Translations under genes and position numbers: made by a program
Notes under the pieces: generated by a model
What the model saw: only the letters and a program-made list of their open reading frames with translations
Told to the model about the DNA's origin: nothing
Database searches by the model: none
In this document: in pieces, positions 35,746 through 46,440 of the stretch
Position numbering within the stretch: position 1 is the first letter of the stretch
Layout of the letters: each line of letters opens with the position of its first letter
Assembly: GCF_000718985.1 (NCBI RefSeq)
Contig: NZ_JODL01000001.1
Coordinates: 1-64,000 of the forward strand
Direction: 5' to 3'
Length of the DNA stretch: 64,000 nt
Source of the DNA: Streptomyces megasporus
Lineage (GTDB): Bacteria > Actinomycetota > Actinomycetes > Streptomycetales > Streptomycetaceae

Positions 35746-37929
35746 CTACCGCGCGGGCTGTCCGTGGGAGCGGCGGGCGCCGTCCTCGCCGCAGCGGCGC
35801 GGCAGCGCGGGCGTCGTCTTCTCCGCCGCCGGCGGGACGCCGTCGCGCGCCCGCAGCCAGGAGGTGGCCTCCGCGGGGGGCATCGCGGCGGAGACCAGCC
35901 AGCCCTGCACCGCGTCGCAGCCCAGGTCGCGCAGGCGCTCCCAGGTCTCGTCGTCCTCCACGCCCTCGGCGACGACGAGCAGGCCCAGGGAGTGCGCGAG
36001 GTCGACCGTGCAGCGCACGATCTCGGCGTCCTCGGCGTCCACCGCCAGCCGGGCCACGAAGGAGCGGTCGATCTTCAGCTCGCTCACCGGCAGCCGTCGC
36101 AGGTGCACCAGCGAGGAGTAGCCGGTGCCGAAGTCGTCCAGGGACATCCGCACGCCGTGGCCTGTGAGCGCGGCCAGGGTGTCCGCGGCCTGCTGCGGGT
36201 CCTCCAGCAGGACGTGCTCGGTGATCTCCAGTTGCAGCGCCGCGGCGGGGACGCCGTGCCGGGCCAGCCGGGCGGCGACGGAGCCGGCGAAGCCGGGGCT
36301 GTGGACGTCGCGGGGCGAGACGTTGACGGCGACCGGCACGGTCAGGCCCTGGGAGCGCCAGTGGGCGACCTGGGCGAGGGCCGTCTCCAGCACGTAGTCG
36401 GTCAGGCGGGGCATCAGGCCGGAGGTCTCGGCGATGGCGATGAACTCGTCCGGGGAAACCCTGCCCCGCTCCGGGTGCACCCAGCGGACCAGGGCCTCCA
36501 GACCGGAGACGGAACCGTCGAAGGCGACCTTGGGCTGGTAGTGGAGCTCCACCTCGCCCGCGTCCAGGGCCCGGCGCAGGTCGCCCAGGAGGCCCAGTCG
36601 GTCGGGCGTGTTGCCGTCGCGGGTGGCCTCGTAGACCTCGACGCCGCTGCGGTCGCGCTTGGCCTGGTACATCGCGACGTCGGCGCGGCGCAGCAGGCCC
36701 TCGGCCTCGCCGGCGTGGTCGGGGAAGACCGCGACCCCCGCGCTGGCCTCCAACTCCAGGGTCAGCCCGTCCAGATCGAGCGGCGAGCCGAGCGCGGAGA
36801 CGAGCGCGCGGGCGACGCGCTGGGCGCTGGTGGGCGAGTCGGCCAGCGGCAGCAGGACGGCGAACTCGTCGCCGCCGAGCCGGGCCACCTCGGCGCCGTG
36901 GGGCAGGGCCGTCCGCAGCCGGTCGGCGATCTGGAGCAGCAGCCGGTCGCCCGCCAGGTGGCCGAGCGTGTCGTTGACCGAGCGGAACCGGTCGAGGTCG
37001 ATCAGGACGAGGGCCGAGCGGGCGCCCAGCCGGTCGGCCTCGTCCAGGGCGGACCAGGTGCGCTCCAGGAGCCACTGGCGGTTGGCGAGGCCGGTGAGCG
37101 GGTCGCGGAGCTGTTCCTCGGCGCGGGCGCGGGCGATCCACAGGGCGGAGTCGAGCGCGACCAGCGGCACGGAGAACAGCGGCAGCAGCAGCGGCATGTG
37201 GACGGCGACCACGACGATCAGCGGGGAGATGCCGAGGAGGGCGACCGCGACCAGCCCCTGCCGCACCAGGGCGGTGCGGGCGACGGTGGGCAGCCCGTCC
37301 TGCCGCGAGGCCGTGACGTACCACTGCAGGCCCCGGGTGACCAGCAGGTAGACGAAGGCCGCGAGGAGGATCTCGGGGAGCGCGCTCGGGCTCCAGTCGG
37401 CCGGCGTCCAGGGGTGCTCCACCGTGGGACGGGTGCCGAAGAGGGCGAGGCAGAGGGCGGAGAAGCCGATGCCGAGGATGTCCACCGCCCCGTTCCGCAG
37501 GGCCTGGCGCCAACTGTGCCGCCGGGCCGCGCCGACCAGCACCACGACGGCGAGGCTGACCAGGACGGCGGACGTCCAGCCGTACAGCAGCAGGATGGCC
37601 ATGGTGAGGGCGGCGCCGGAGCCGGTGCCACCCCACCAGCGGTCGCGTCCGAGCGCCACCAGGTGCCCGACGATGAGGCCGGTGAGGAGGGCGAAGGACC
37701 AACCCTCCACGCCGTTGGGGAAGAGCGCGTGCCCCCTGGAGGCCGCCCGCCAGAGCCCGATGACCAGGGCGGCGCCGGCCGCCACGACCACGGCGCGGGC
37801 CAGCCAGGGCACCTCCAGGGAGAGGACGCGCTGCAGCCGGGGCACGGCGTCGGAGCCGTCGCCCGGCGGGGCCTGCGGATGACCGTGGCGGAGCCACTGC
37901 TGTCCCCGGTCCCGGGGTTTTCGCTGCAT
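35746..37929 (-). CDS. Membrane GGDEF-EAL cyclic di-GMP protein (RmdB-like)
   Basis: 727 residues. Six to eight hydrophobic segments span about 35-290. A GGDEF domain follows with [12 protein letters not shown] near 351; it lacks an RxxD I-site five residues upstream. The EAL domain is complete: GLEALVRW near 477, [36 protein letters not shown] and VAEGVEDDE. It should therefore be able to degrade cyclic di-GMP, and may also make it. Place and architecture recall S. coelicolor RmdB, a phosphodiesterase affecting aerial growth (recollection). ATG 37927-37929 has AGAGGG 6 nt upstream; the frame is open to 37965. Two 12-bp direct repeats stand about 160 bp upstream. Confidence 0.9.
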   Translation of the reverse strand: MQRKPRDRGQQWLRHGHPQAPPGDGSDAVPRLQRVLSLEVPWLARAVVVAAGAALVIGLWRAASRGHALFPNGVEGWSFALLTGLIVGHLVALGRDRWWGGTGSGAALTMAILLLYGWTSAVLVSLAVVVLVGAARRHSWRQALRNGAVDILGIGFSALCLALFGTRPTVEHPWTPADWSPSALPEILLAAFVYLLVTRGLQWYVTASRQDGLPTVARTALVRQGLVAVALLGISPLIVVVAVHMPLLLPLFSVPLVALDSALWIARARAEEQLRDPLTGLANRQWLLERTWSALDEADRLGARSALVLIDLDRFRSVNDTLGHLAGDRLLLQIADRLRTALPHGAEVARLGGDEFAVLLPLADSPTSAQRVARALVSALGSPLDLDGLTLELEASAGVAVFPDHAGEAEGLLRRADVAMYQAKRDRSGVEVYEATRDGNTPDRLGLLGDLRRALDAGEVELHYQPKVAFDGSVSGLEALVRWVHPERGRVSPDEFIAIAETSGLMPRLTDYVLETALAQVAHWRSQGLTVPVAVNVSPRDVHSPGFAGSVAARLARHGVPAAALQLEITEHVLLEDPQQAADTLAALTGHGVRMSLDDFGTGYSSLVHLRRLPVSELKIDRSFVARLAVDAEDAEIVRCTVDLAHSLGLLVVAEGVEDDETWERLRDLGCDAVQGWLVSAAMPPAEATSWLRARDGVPPAAEKTTPALPRRCGEDGARRSHGQPAR

Positions 37930-38090
37930 GCGCGTCCCTCTCACAGCCGTCGGTGCCCACGCCACGGCAGGCGCACCCCATCAACAGTAGGGCGCGGACG
38001 GCCGTCAGGGGCAGTGATCGATCGGGGTTGCCCGAATGCCGACCGGTCGCTCGCATCCGTCTGATAAGCGCCGCGCGGTTCGGTGACATC

Positions 38091-38114
38091 ACTCCCAACG
38101 CCACTCCCAACGCC
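38091..38114. repeat. Two perfect 12-bp direct repeats upstream of the GGDEF-EAL gene
   Basis: ACTCCCAACGCC occurs at 38091-38102 and again at 38103-38114, immediately adjacent, in the 229-bp gap between ligA and the GGDEF-EAL gene. It lies about 160-185 bp before that gene's start. It may be a regulator site or a simple slippage duplication. Confidence 0.75.
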
Positions 38115-38158
38115 ACTGTCGTGTGGGGATCTTGACGGTGTGAAGGGAATCCGCCGTT

Positions 38159-40366
<2,208 letters not shown>

Positions 40367-41392
40367 TTACTCGGGGTCGTCTTCGAGCGACCGTGCGGCC
40401 CGGACGCAGTGCTCGAGCGCGGCCCGCGCGTACGCGGGGGAGGCGCCCGCCAGCCCGCAGGCCGGGGTGACCACCACCGACCGCGCGAGCAGCTCCGGCG
40501 ACAGCCCCAGTCTGCGCCGCAGCGTCCTGACGGGCATGACGCTACCGGCAGGGTCCGACAACGCCCCCGAGGACGTCCCCGTGGCGGGCACGACGCCCGC
40601 GAACAGTGCCGTGCCGCCCTCGACCGCCTCGCCGATCGCCTCGTCGTCACGTTCCGTGATCAGGGAGACGTCGAAGGAGATCGCGCCGGCGCCCGCCCGC
40701 CGCAGCAGCGCGAAGGGCACGCCGGGCGCGCAGGAGTGCACCACCACGGGAGCGCCCCCGGTCGCCTCCCCGGCCGCCTCGATCACCTGCCGCAGGGCCT
40801 GTTCCACGACGGCCCGGTCCACCGCCCGGTGGGTGCGGTACCCGCTGGCGGTGGGCACCCGCCCGGTCAGCACCGCGGTCAGCGACGGCTCGTCGAGCTG
40901 GAGGACCACCGTCGCGCCCGGCACCCGGCGCCGCACCTCGGCCAGGTGCTCGCGCACCCCCTCGGCCAGGGACTCGGCCAGGTAGCGGCAGGCGCCGGCG
41001 TCGCCGAGCATCGCCTCGCCGCCGCGGCGCTCCAGCGAGGCCGCCATCGTCCACGGCCCCACGACGGAGACCTTCAGCGCCCCGGTGTACCCCTGGGTGA
41101 ACTCCTCCAGGGCGTCCAGGTCCTCGCCCAGCCAGGAGCGGGCGCGCCGCGTGTCGCGCCCCGGGGCGTCGCCGACCCGCCAACCGCTGGGCTCCAGGCG
41201 GGCGTACAGCTCCACCAGCAGTCCGGCCGTCCGTCCGATCATGTCCGCGCCGGGGCCGCGCGCGGGCAGCTCCGGAAGGTACGGGAACTCCCCGAGGACG
41301 CCGGTGACGACCCGCACCGCCTCCCGGACGTCCGTGCCGGGCATCGACCCGATCCCGGTGGCGGCGGCCCGCCCCCACACGTGCTCGCTCAC
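40367..41392 (-). CDS. MetE-like (cobalamin-independent methionine synthase C-terminal domain) protein
   Basis: 341 residues, equivalent only to the catalytic C-terminal barrel of MetE. Zinc ligands appear conserved as His and Cys in VVVHSCAPG and Cys in VTPACGLAG. Other family blocks are ATGIGSMPG at the start, VVGPWTMAASL, VVLQLDEPSL and ISFDVSL. The folate-binding N-terminal half of full MetE is missing, so the methyl donor is unclear; annotation as plain methionine synthase should be treated cautiously. GTG 41390-41392 overlaps the stop of the upstream SDR (GTGA). It ends 15 bp before the ligA start, on the same strand. Confidence 0.87.
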   Translation of the reverse strand: MSEHVWGRAAATGIGSMPGTDVREAVRVVTGVLGEFPYLPELPARGPGADMIGRTAGLLVELYARLEPSGWRVGDAPGRDTRRARSWLGEDLDALEEFTQGYTGALKVSVVGPWTMAASLERRGGEAMLGDAGACRYLAESLAEGVREHLAEVRRRVPGATVVLQLDEPSLTAVLTGRVPTASGYRTHRAVDRAVVEQALRQVIEAAGEATGGAPVVVHSCAPGVPFALLRRAGAGAISFDVSLITERDDEAIGEAVEGGTALFAGVVPATGTSSGALSDPAGSVMPVRTLRRRLGLSPELLARSVVVTPACGLAGASPAYARAALEHCVRAARSLEDDPE

Positions 41393-42078
41393 GCCGCCGG
41401 CCTCACCCTCAGATCGGTGATCTCGGCGCTCGTGGGGAGGTCGAGGGCCGTCAGGATCGTGTCGGCCACCGCCTCGGGCGGAATCCAGCGCTCCGGGTCG
41501 TACTCCCTGCCCTCCTGCCGGTGCACCTTGGCCTGCATCGGCGTGGCGGTGCGGCCGGGGTAGACGGAGGTGACGCGCACCCCGTTCGCCTTCTCCTCGG
41601 CGCGGAGCGAGTCGGCGAGCGCCTTCAGCCCGTGCTTGCTGGCGGCGTACGCGCCCCAGTCGGCGTTCGCGTTCAGGCCGGCGCCGGAGTTGACGAAGAC
41701 CACGTGGCCGCGCGCCAGGCGGAGCTGCGGCAGCAGCAGCCGGGTCAGCTCGGCCGGGCCGACCAGGTTGGCCGCCAGGGTGGCGTTCCAGATCTTCGGC
41801 GTCAGCTCCCCGATCGGGCCGAGGTCCACCACCCCGGCGACGTGCAGCAGGGAGTCCACCTCCCGCGGCGGTTCCTGGTGGGACAGCGCCCACGACAGGC
41901 GCTCGGGCTCGGCCAGGTCCCCGACGAGGGTGCGGGCGCCGGGAAAGCGTTCGGCCAGTTCCCTCGCGCGTCTCGCGTTCCGCGCCAGCAGCCACAACTC
42001 GTCGCCGCGTTCGCTCAGCCGCTCGGCGAGCACGGCCCCGATGCCGGAGCCCGCCCCGGTGATCACATGCGTTCCCAT
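41389..42078 (-). CDS. Short-chain dehydrogenase/reductase
   Basis: 229 residues. A classical Rossmann SDR of unknown substrate: cofactor motif TGAGSGIG (residues 6-13), Asp in LVGDLAEPE, HVAG in place of NNAG, and the catalytic YAASK. The second strand (WLLARNARRARELAERF) with Arg favours NADPH. The start was taken at ATG 42076-42078, which gives the usual MGTHVITGAG; an ATG three codons earlier (42087) is possible. It is coupled by GTGA overlap to the MetE-like gene, and divergent from the RCK membrane protein across 61 bp. Confidence 0.88.
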   Translation of the reverse strand: MGTHVITGAGSGIGAVLAERLSERGDELWLLARNARRARELAERFPGARTLVGDLAEPERLSWALSHQEPPREVDSLLHVAGVVDLGPIGELTPKIWNATLAANLVGPAELTRLLLPQLRLARGHVVFVNSGAGLNANADWGAYAASKHGLKALADSLRAEEKANGVRVTSVYPGRTATPMQAKVHRQEGREYDPERWIPPEAVADTILTALDLPTSAEITDLRVRPAA

Positions 42079-42139
42079 GAACTCCATCGTCCCACCCGTC
42101 GTCCCGTGCGTCGGGCACGGCGCCGCTCGTCGTGGTCCA

Positions 42140-44107
42140 ATGCGGCTCATGGCCGACTCCACCCCGCCACGCCCCCGCTCTCCTTTCCCCGACCGTCGCC
42201 CGGTGCCCACCGTGCCCACCACGTCCGCGCGGGCCGGCCACATGGTCGTCTGCGGCGACAACTCCCTGGCCCAGCGGCTGGTGCGGGAGCTCGCCTCCGT
42301 CTACCGGCAGCGGGTCACCGTGGTGCTGCCCTCGCTGCGCGGCGGCGACCAGGGACCGCAGATCGCCGCGCTGGTCGGCGATCCGCGGCTGGACGTGCGG
42401 GCGGTGGAGGCCCAGGTGCCGGACGACGACGCCCTGCGCGCGGCCGGCATCGAGCACGCCACCGCCCTGGCGCTGACCTCCGGCGACGACCAGATCAACA
42501 TCCACACCGCGCTGCGCGCCCGCCGCATCAACCCCGAACTGCGGTTGGTCATCCGGATGTTCAACCGCACCCTGGGCAGTTACCTGGAGGACCTCCTCGA
42601 CCGGACGATCGCCGCCCGCGTCCCCGGCATGGACCAGCCGGCCGTGGACGCCTCCACCACCGTCCTGTCCGACGCCGACACCGCCGCGCCCTCCCTGGTG
42701 GCGGCGGCGGTGGTCGGCAGCGAGAAGATCATCCAGGCGGACGGGCTGCTGCTGCGGGCCAAGGAGCGCACCATCGGCACCGCCGACCGGCGCGATCCGC
42801 TGTGCACCCTCGCGCTGCTGCCCGACGCCCCGGACTCCGACGAGGGCGACGTCTACACCGATCCCGAGGACCACGACGGCCCGATCCTGCTCCCCGATCC
42901 CCTGGAACTGGAGGACCTGCCGCCCGAGCGCGGCGCGGTCGTGCTGGAGGCGATCACCCACCGCCCCGGCGGGCCGGGCGTCCCCACCCGCGTCCCCCGG
43001 CTGCCGGTGGGCACCTTCTTCTCCCGGCGGCTGCGCGTCTCCTTGATCGCGTTCACCGCCGTGGTGGTGCTGCTGGCCGCGGCCAACTGGTACGTCACCC
43101 GCGAACTCCCCCTGCACGCCGCCTACGTCACGCTGCTCAACGTCCTGTCGATCAACGATCCGGCCGTCGGGGAGTCCACCGGGGAGCAGCTCCTGCAACT
43201 GACGGGCGCCATCGCCGGGACGGCGCTGCTGCCGCTGCTGTTCGCCGTGGTGCTGGAGAGCTACGGCACCTTCCGCCAGGCGGCCACCCTGCCGCCCCCG
43301 CCGCGCCGCATCGAGCGGCACGTCGTCCTGCTGGGGCTGGGCAAGGTCGGCACCCGCGTGCTGGACCGACTGTTGGAGATGGGCATTCCGGTGGTGTGCA
43401 TCGAGCGCGACCCCGAGGCCCGCGGCATCGCCGTGGCCCGCGCGCGGCGGGTGCCGACCCTGATCGCGGACGTCACCGAGGGCGGTGTGCTGGAGGAGGC
43501 CGGGATCGCCCGCAGCCGGGCGCTGCTGGCCCTCACCAGCGACAGCGGCACCAACCTGGAGGCCACCCTCTACGCCCGCCAGGTCAACCCCGGCCTGCGG
43601 GTGGTGATGCGCCTGTTCGACGACGAGTTCGCCGCCACCGTCTACCGCACCCTGCGCGACACCTACCCCGCCGCGCAGACCCACAGCCGCAGCGTGTCGG
43701 CGCTGGCCGCCCCGGCCTTCGCCGGCGCCATGATGGGACGTCAGGTGCTGGGCGCCATACCGGTCGGCCGTCGGGTGCTGGTCTTCGCCGTGGTGTCGGT
43801 GGAGGGCAACCGGCTGCTGGAGGGCCACACCGTCGGCGAGGCGTCCCGGCGCGGCGCCTGGCGGATCGTGGCCCTGGACACCGCGCCGCCCGACCGGCGC
43901 CGCGCCGACCTGACCGCCTTCCCGTCCGACTCCCGGACGTACACCCTCACCGGCGATCTGGCCTGGCGGCTGCACGACGGCTACCTGATGACGGCCGGCG
44001 ACCGCGTGGTGGTCGCCGCCACCCGCGAGGGCCTGGGCACCCTGCTGGCGGGCGGCGACCCCCAGGGCGCGGACACCGGCGCTCCGGCGCCGGCGCCCGC
44101 GCGGTGA
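42140..44107 (+). CDS. Channel-like membrane protein: RCK, two membrane segments, RCK
   Basis: 655 residues. An N-terminal NAD-binding TrkA-N/RCK domain (from about 34, HMVVCGDNSLAQRLVREL) is followed at about 292-318 by a membrane segment (LIAFTAVVVLLAAANWYV). Then come a pore-like loop (AYVTLLNVLSIND), a second membrane segment (about 353-375) and a second RCK domain (from about 394, HVVLLGLGKVGTRVLDRLLEMG). This order resembles 2TM ion channels gated by RCK domains, but the K+ filter TVGYG is absent. NAD-binding transporter subunit is the cautious call. ATG 42140 or 42149; no ribosome site is seen, and the mRNA may be leaderless. It is divergent from the SDR. Confidence 0.85.
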   Translation: MRLMADSTPPRPRSPFPDRRPVPTVPTTSARAGHMVVCGDNSLAQRLVRELASVYRQRVTVVLPSLRGGDQGPQIAALVGDPRLDVRAVEAQVPDDDALRAAGIEHATALALTSGDDQINIHTALRARRINPELRLVIRMFNRTLGSYLEDLLDRTIAARVPGMDQPAVDASTTVLSDADTAAPSLVAAAVVGSEKIIQADGLLLRAKERTIGTADRRDPLCTLALLPDAPDSDEGDVYTDPEDHDGPILLPDPLELEDLPPERGAVVLEAITHRPGGPGVPTRVPRLPVGTFFSRRLRVSLIAFTAVVVLLAAANWYVTRELPLHAAYVTLLNVLSINDPAVGESTGEQLLQLTGAIAGTALLPLLFAVVLESYGTFRQAATLPPPPRRIERHVVLLGLGKVGTRVLDRLLEMGIPVVCIERDPEARGIAVARARRVPTLIADVTEGGVLEEAGIARSRALLALTSDSGTNLEATLYARQVNPGLRVVMRLFDDEFAATVYRTLRDTYPAAQTHSRSVSALAAPAFAGAMMGRQVLGAIPVGRRVLVFAVVSVEGNRLLEGHTVGEASRRGAWRIVALDTAPPDRRRADLTAFPSDSRTYTLTGDLAWRLHDGYLMTAGDRVVVAATREGLGTLLAGGDPQGADTGAPAPAPAR

Positions 44108-44136
44108 ACCGGGCCCGTCCGCGTCACCGGCTCCGT

Positions 44137-44181
44137 CACCCGGAGCACCCGGAGCACCCGGAGCACCCGGAGCACCCGGAG
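44137..44181. repeat. Minisatellite, five perfect 9-bp units
   Basis: CACCCGGAG is repeated five times without mismatch from 44137 to 44181, between the convergent RCK and methyltransferase genes. It is not inside a called gene. The number of copies is likely to vary between strains through slippage. Confidence 0.9.
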
Positions 44182-44204
44182 CGCGGACGGCTTCCCGGCG
44201 TGCC

Positions 44205-45050
44205 TCAGCCCGGCACGCCCGCGCTCGCGCCTCCTCCCGGTGCGGGGTCCGAGGCCGGCGCCGGCACCGGGTGGGTGACGCGGATCTTGGACTGGCCGTG
44301 CGGGAGCCGTTCCCAGTCGTCCATGAAGCGCGCTTCGAGTCCGTGGCTGGCCGCGAGGTCGGTCAGCGTCTCGGTGCGGTAGTAGAAGTCCTCGCGCAGC
44401 ACGTGGTGTTCGCGGCCCTCGGTGCGGTCGAAGGTGAAGTCGAAGAAGCCGCCGGGCGCGAGGATCCGTCCCACGTTCTCCAGGCACTGGTCGATGACGT
44501 GCAGCGGCGAGTGGGAGAAGACGCTGTGGGCGTGGACGACGGTGAAGTGTCCGTCGGGCAGGAAGTCTAAGGTCAGGTCGTCGGCGATCGCCAGGTGGGG
44601 CAGTTTGTCCTGGAGGCCGTGGCGCACCAGGGTCCGCTGGGCCTCGACGAGGATGTGGGGCGATATGTCGATTCCGTAGTAGTGGCCCGGCTCCAGGTGG
44701 TCGATGAACAGCCGACCCGCCCGCAGGTTGCCGCAGCCGATCTCCAGCATCCGGTCCTCCGGCCGCAGACCGTGCCCGACGAGGTAGTCGAACTGCATCC
44801 GCCCGATCGCCTCCCAGCGCTCGGGGGACGCCTTCCCGCCGACCGCCGCCTCGGGGCTGCGGGCGGCGTCGGAGGCCATCACGGCCCGGTAGTACGCGAT
44901 GTGGTCGCGGTGCCTCGCCCACAGCCAGGCGTCCCGGGCGGCCCGGCGCAGGTGGGCGGGGATTCGCTCGGGGTGGTGGAGCGCGTAGCGCGCCTTGTGG
45001 GCGAGGGCGGCGCGGTTCCGGGTGAGTCGGGAGGGGGTCGCGGTTCGCAT
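44205..45050 (-). CDS. Class I SAM-dependent methyltransferase with a TTA codon
   Basis: 281 residues. The SAM site motif I is MLEIGCGNLRAGR (about 101-113), followed by YYGIDISPHIL, the acidic motif DDLTLDFLPDG, VVHAHSVFSH and ILAPGGFFDFTFDR. The substrate is unknown. A helical, Arg-rich N-terminus of about 75 residues precedes the fold. ATG 45048-45050 has GGAGG 5 nt upstream. Leu161 is encoded by TTA (44568-44570 on the minus strand), so translation should need the bldA tRNA and be tied to development. It is divergent from the TPR/polyprenyl synthase operon across 334 bp holding iterons. Confidence 0.88.
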   Translation of the reverse strand: MRTATPSRLTRNRAALAHKARYALHHPERIPAHLRRAARDAWLWARHRDHIAYYRAVMASDAARSPEAAVGGKASPERWEAIGRMQFDYLVGHGLRPEDRMLEIGCGNLRAGRLFIDHLEPGHYYGIDISPHILVEAQRTLVRHGLQDKLPHLAIADDLTLDFLPDGHFTVVHAHSVFSHSPLHVIDQCLENVGRILAPGGFFDFTFDRTEGREHHVLREDFYYRTETLTDLAASHGLEARFMDDWERLPHGQSKIRVTHPVPAPASDPAPGGGASAGVPG

Positions 45051-45384
45051 GGGCACCTCCGTGTGGCTCGGATGGCGAGCCGTGGCGCCAGTATGGGCGG
45101 GACGGCCCCGTCGCACTTCCCCACTGCTCCGAACGAGTGCGTTCCCGCACCGCGGGTCTCCGAGGCGGGAGCAACCTGTTCCGCGCGGCACACGTCCTGT
45201 CCCCCGCGGGAATGATCAACGGACCGGCCCACGTCCTCCAGGGGTTCGGCGGGCCCGCCCACCCAGCTATACACTCCGCGTATACACGTGGCGTATACGC
45301 GCACGGCACACGTGCCGTCCGGACGGGGACGCGAAAGGCGACTCCCGCTCGTCCCACCCGTCCGGCGGCGGAAGGAAAGGCAGC
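45051..45384. other. 334-bp divergent intergenic region
   Basis: It separates the methyltransferase start from the TPR gene start and must contain both promoters. Apart from the iteron and palindrome at 45268-45318, I see no other clear motif. Confidence 0.5.
45268..45318. promoter_or_regulatory. Three 13-bp TATAC iterons plus a palindrome (candidate operator)
   Basis: TATAC occurs at 45268, 45281 and 45294, exactly 13 bp apart. The units are TATACACTCCGCG, TATACACGTGGCG and TATACGCGCACGG. Immediately after comes a 6-bp perfect inverted repeat ACGGCA-CACG-TGCCGT (45303-45318). The block lies 70-117 bp before the TPR gene and about 220 bp before the divergent methyltransferase gene. Regular spacing and AT-rich steps in a GC-rich genome suggest cooperative regulator binding. 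Confidence 0.65.
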
Positions 45385-46440
45385 ATGTACGGCAAGGCAT
45401 TCGCCCCCGAGTACCAGGGCGCCCTGACCACACTGTCGGTGAACGCGTCCCTGGTCGACGTGCTGGCGGCGGGCACCGAACGGCTGAGGGCGGCGGAACG
45501 GGACGGAGCCGCCGCCGAGGTGGCCCGCTCCGGGCTGGCGGTCGCCGAGGCGCACCGCAGGCTGGGGAACGTGGCCGAGGCCGACCGCGCCTGGAAGGCG
45601 AGCTACCGCGCCGCCCGCACGGCCGGGGACATCGCCGCCATGGCGTGGGCCCTGTGGAGCGGCGGCACCCTGGCCCGCCAGCGCGGCGCTCTGGCCCTCT
45701 CCCGGCGGCTGCTCGCCCTCGCGGCCGAACTCGGCGAGCGGGGCGGGGACGTCGTGGCACGCGGGTACTCGCTCGCGGGCCTGGCGGAGACCGGACGCAT
45801 CCAGGGCGACTACGAGGCCGTGGGCGCGCTGCACGAACAGCTCCTGGCCGAGGCGCGCGAGCGGGGCGAGGCGCGGCACACGGTGTGGGCACTGGAGGGC
45901 ATCGCGCAGATGCACCGCAACAACGGCTCGTACGACTCGGCGTACGCGATGTTCGCCGAGGCGGCCGAGATAGCCGCGCGGGCCGACGACCGGCGGGGCC
46001 ACGCCTGGGCCCTGCGCGGCCTGGCCGACATCGTCTCCGCCCGCGACGGGGACACCGACCGCGCCCTGGAGCTGCTGAGCGAGGCCGAGGCGACCTGCCG
46101 GGAGATGCATCTGGTCGGCGCGCTCGCCTACAACCGCAAGATGCGGGGCAACGTCCTGTACCGCGCCGCCCGTTGGGACGAGGCCCACGCGACGTACGAG
46201 CGGGCCCTCGCGGAGTTCCGGGAGATGGACGAGCCCAGGGGCGAGGCGCTCGCCCGGCTGGGGCTGGTCAAGTCCCTGGCCCGACTGGGCCGCGACCGCG
46301 CGGAGACCGCCGCCGACCTGGCCGCCCTCGCCCGCGACCTGGAGCGGATCGGGCTGCGGCACTCCCGGCGCATGGTGTCGGCCGCGTACGAGGAGCTGGG
46401 CATAGAGCACCGGACCGCGGGATCGGAGTCCGGGCGGTGA
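45385..46440 (+). CDS. Tetratricopeptide-repeat protein upstream of a polyprenyl synthase
   Basis: 351 residues made almost wholly of helical pairs of TPR type. Repeats are visible as, for example, GLAVAEAHRRLGNVAEADRAW, MAWALWSGGTLARQRG, GYSLAGLAETGRIQGDY, GIAQMHRNNGSYDSAYAMF and LVGALAYNRKMRGNVLYRAARW. There is no enzyme motif, signal or membrane segment, so a scaffold or regulatory role is likely. ATG 45385 has GGAAAGG just upstream. Its TGA overlaps the GTG of the polyprenyl synthase (GTGA at 46437-46440), so the two are translated in a coupled way. Thirteen-bp iterons lie upstream. Confidence 0.82.
   Translation: MYGKAFAPEYQGALTTLSVNASLVDVLAAGTERLRAAERDGAAAEVARSGLAVAEAHRRLGNVAEADRAWKASYRAARTAGDIAAMAWALWSGGTLARQRGALALSRRLLALAAELGERGGDVVARGYSLAGLAETGRIQGDYEAVGALHEQLLAEARERGEARHTVWALEGIAQMHRNNGSYDSAYAMFAEAAEIAARADDRRGHAWALRGLADIVSARDGDTDRALELLSEAEATCREMHLVGALAYNRKMRGNVLYRAARWDEAHATYERALAEFREMDEPRGEALARLGLVKSLARLGRDRAETAADLAALARDLERIGLRHSRRMVSAAYEELGIEHRTAGSESGR

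Noticed and set aside
35611..38064. 817-codon plus-strand frame opposite the GGDEF-EAL gene
   Set aside because: Antisense shadow of a gene with complete catalytic motifs; no homologous features in its own peptide.
44137..44181. 9-bp tandem array as a CRISPR or origin iteron
   Set aside because: Units are contiguous without spacers, GC-rich, and no cas, rep or parA gene is near.
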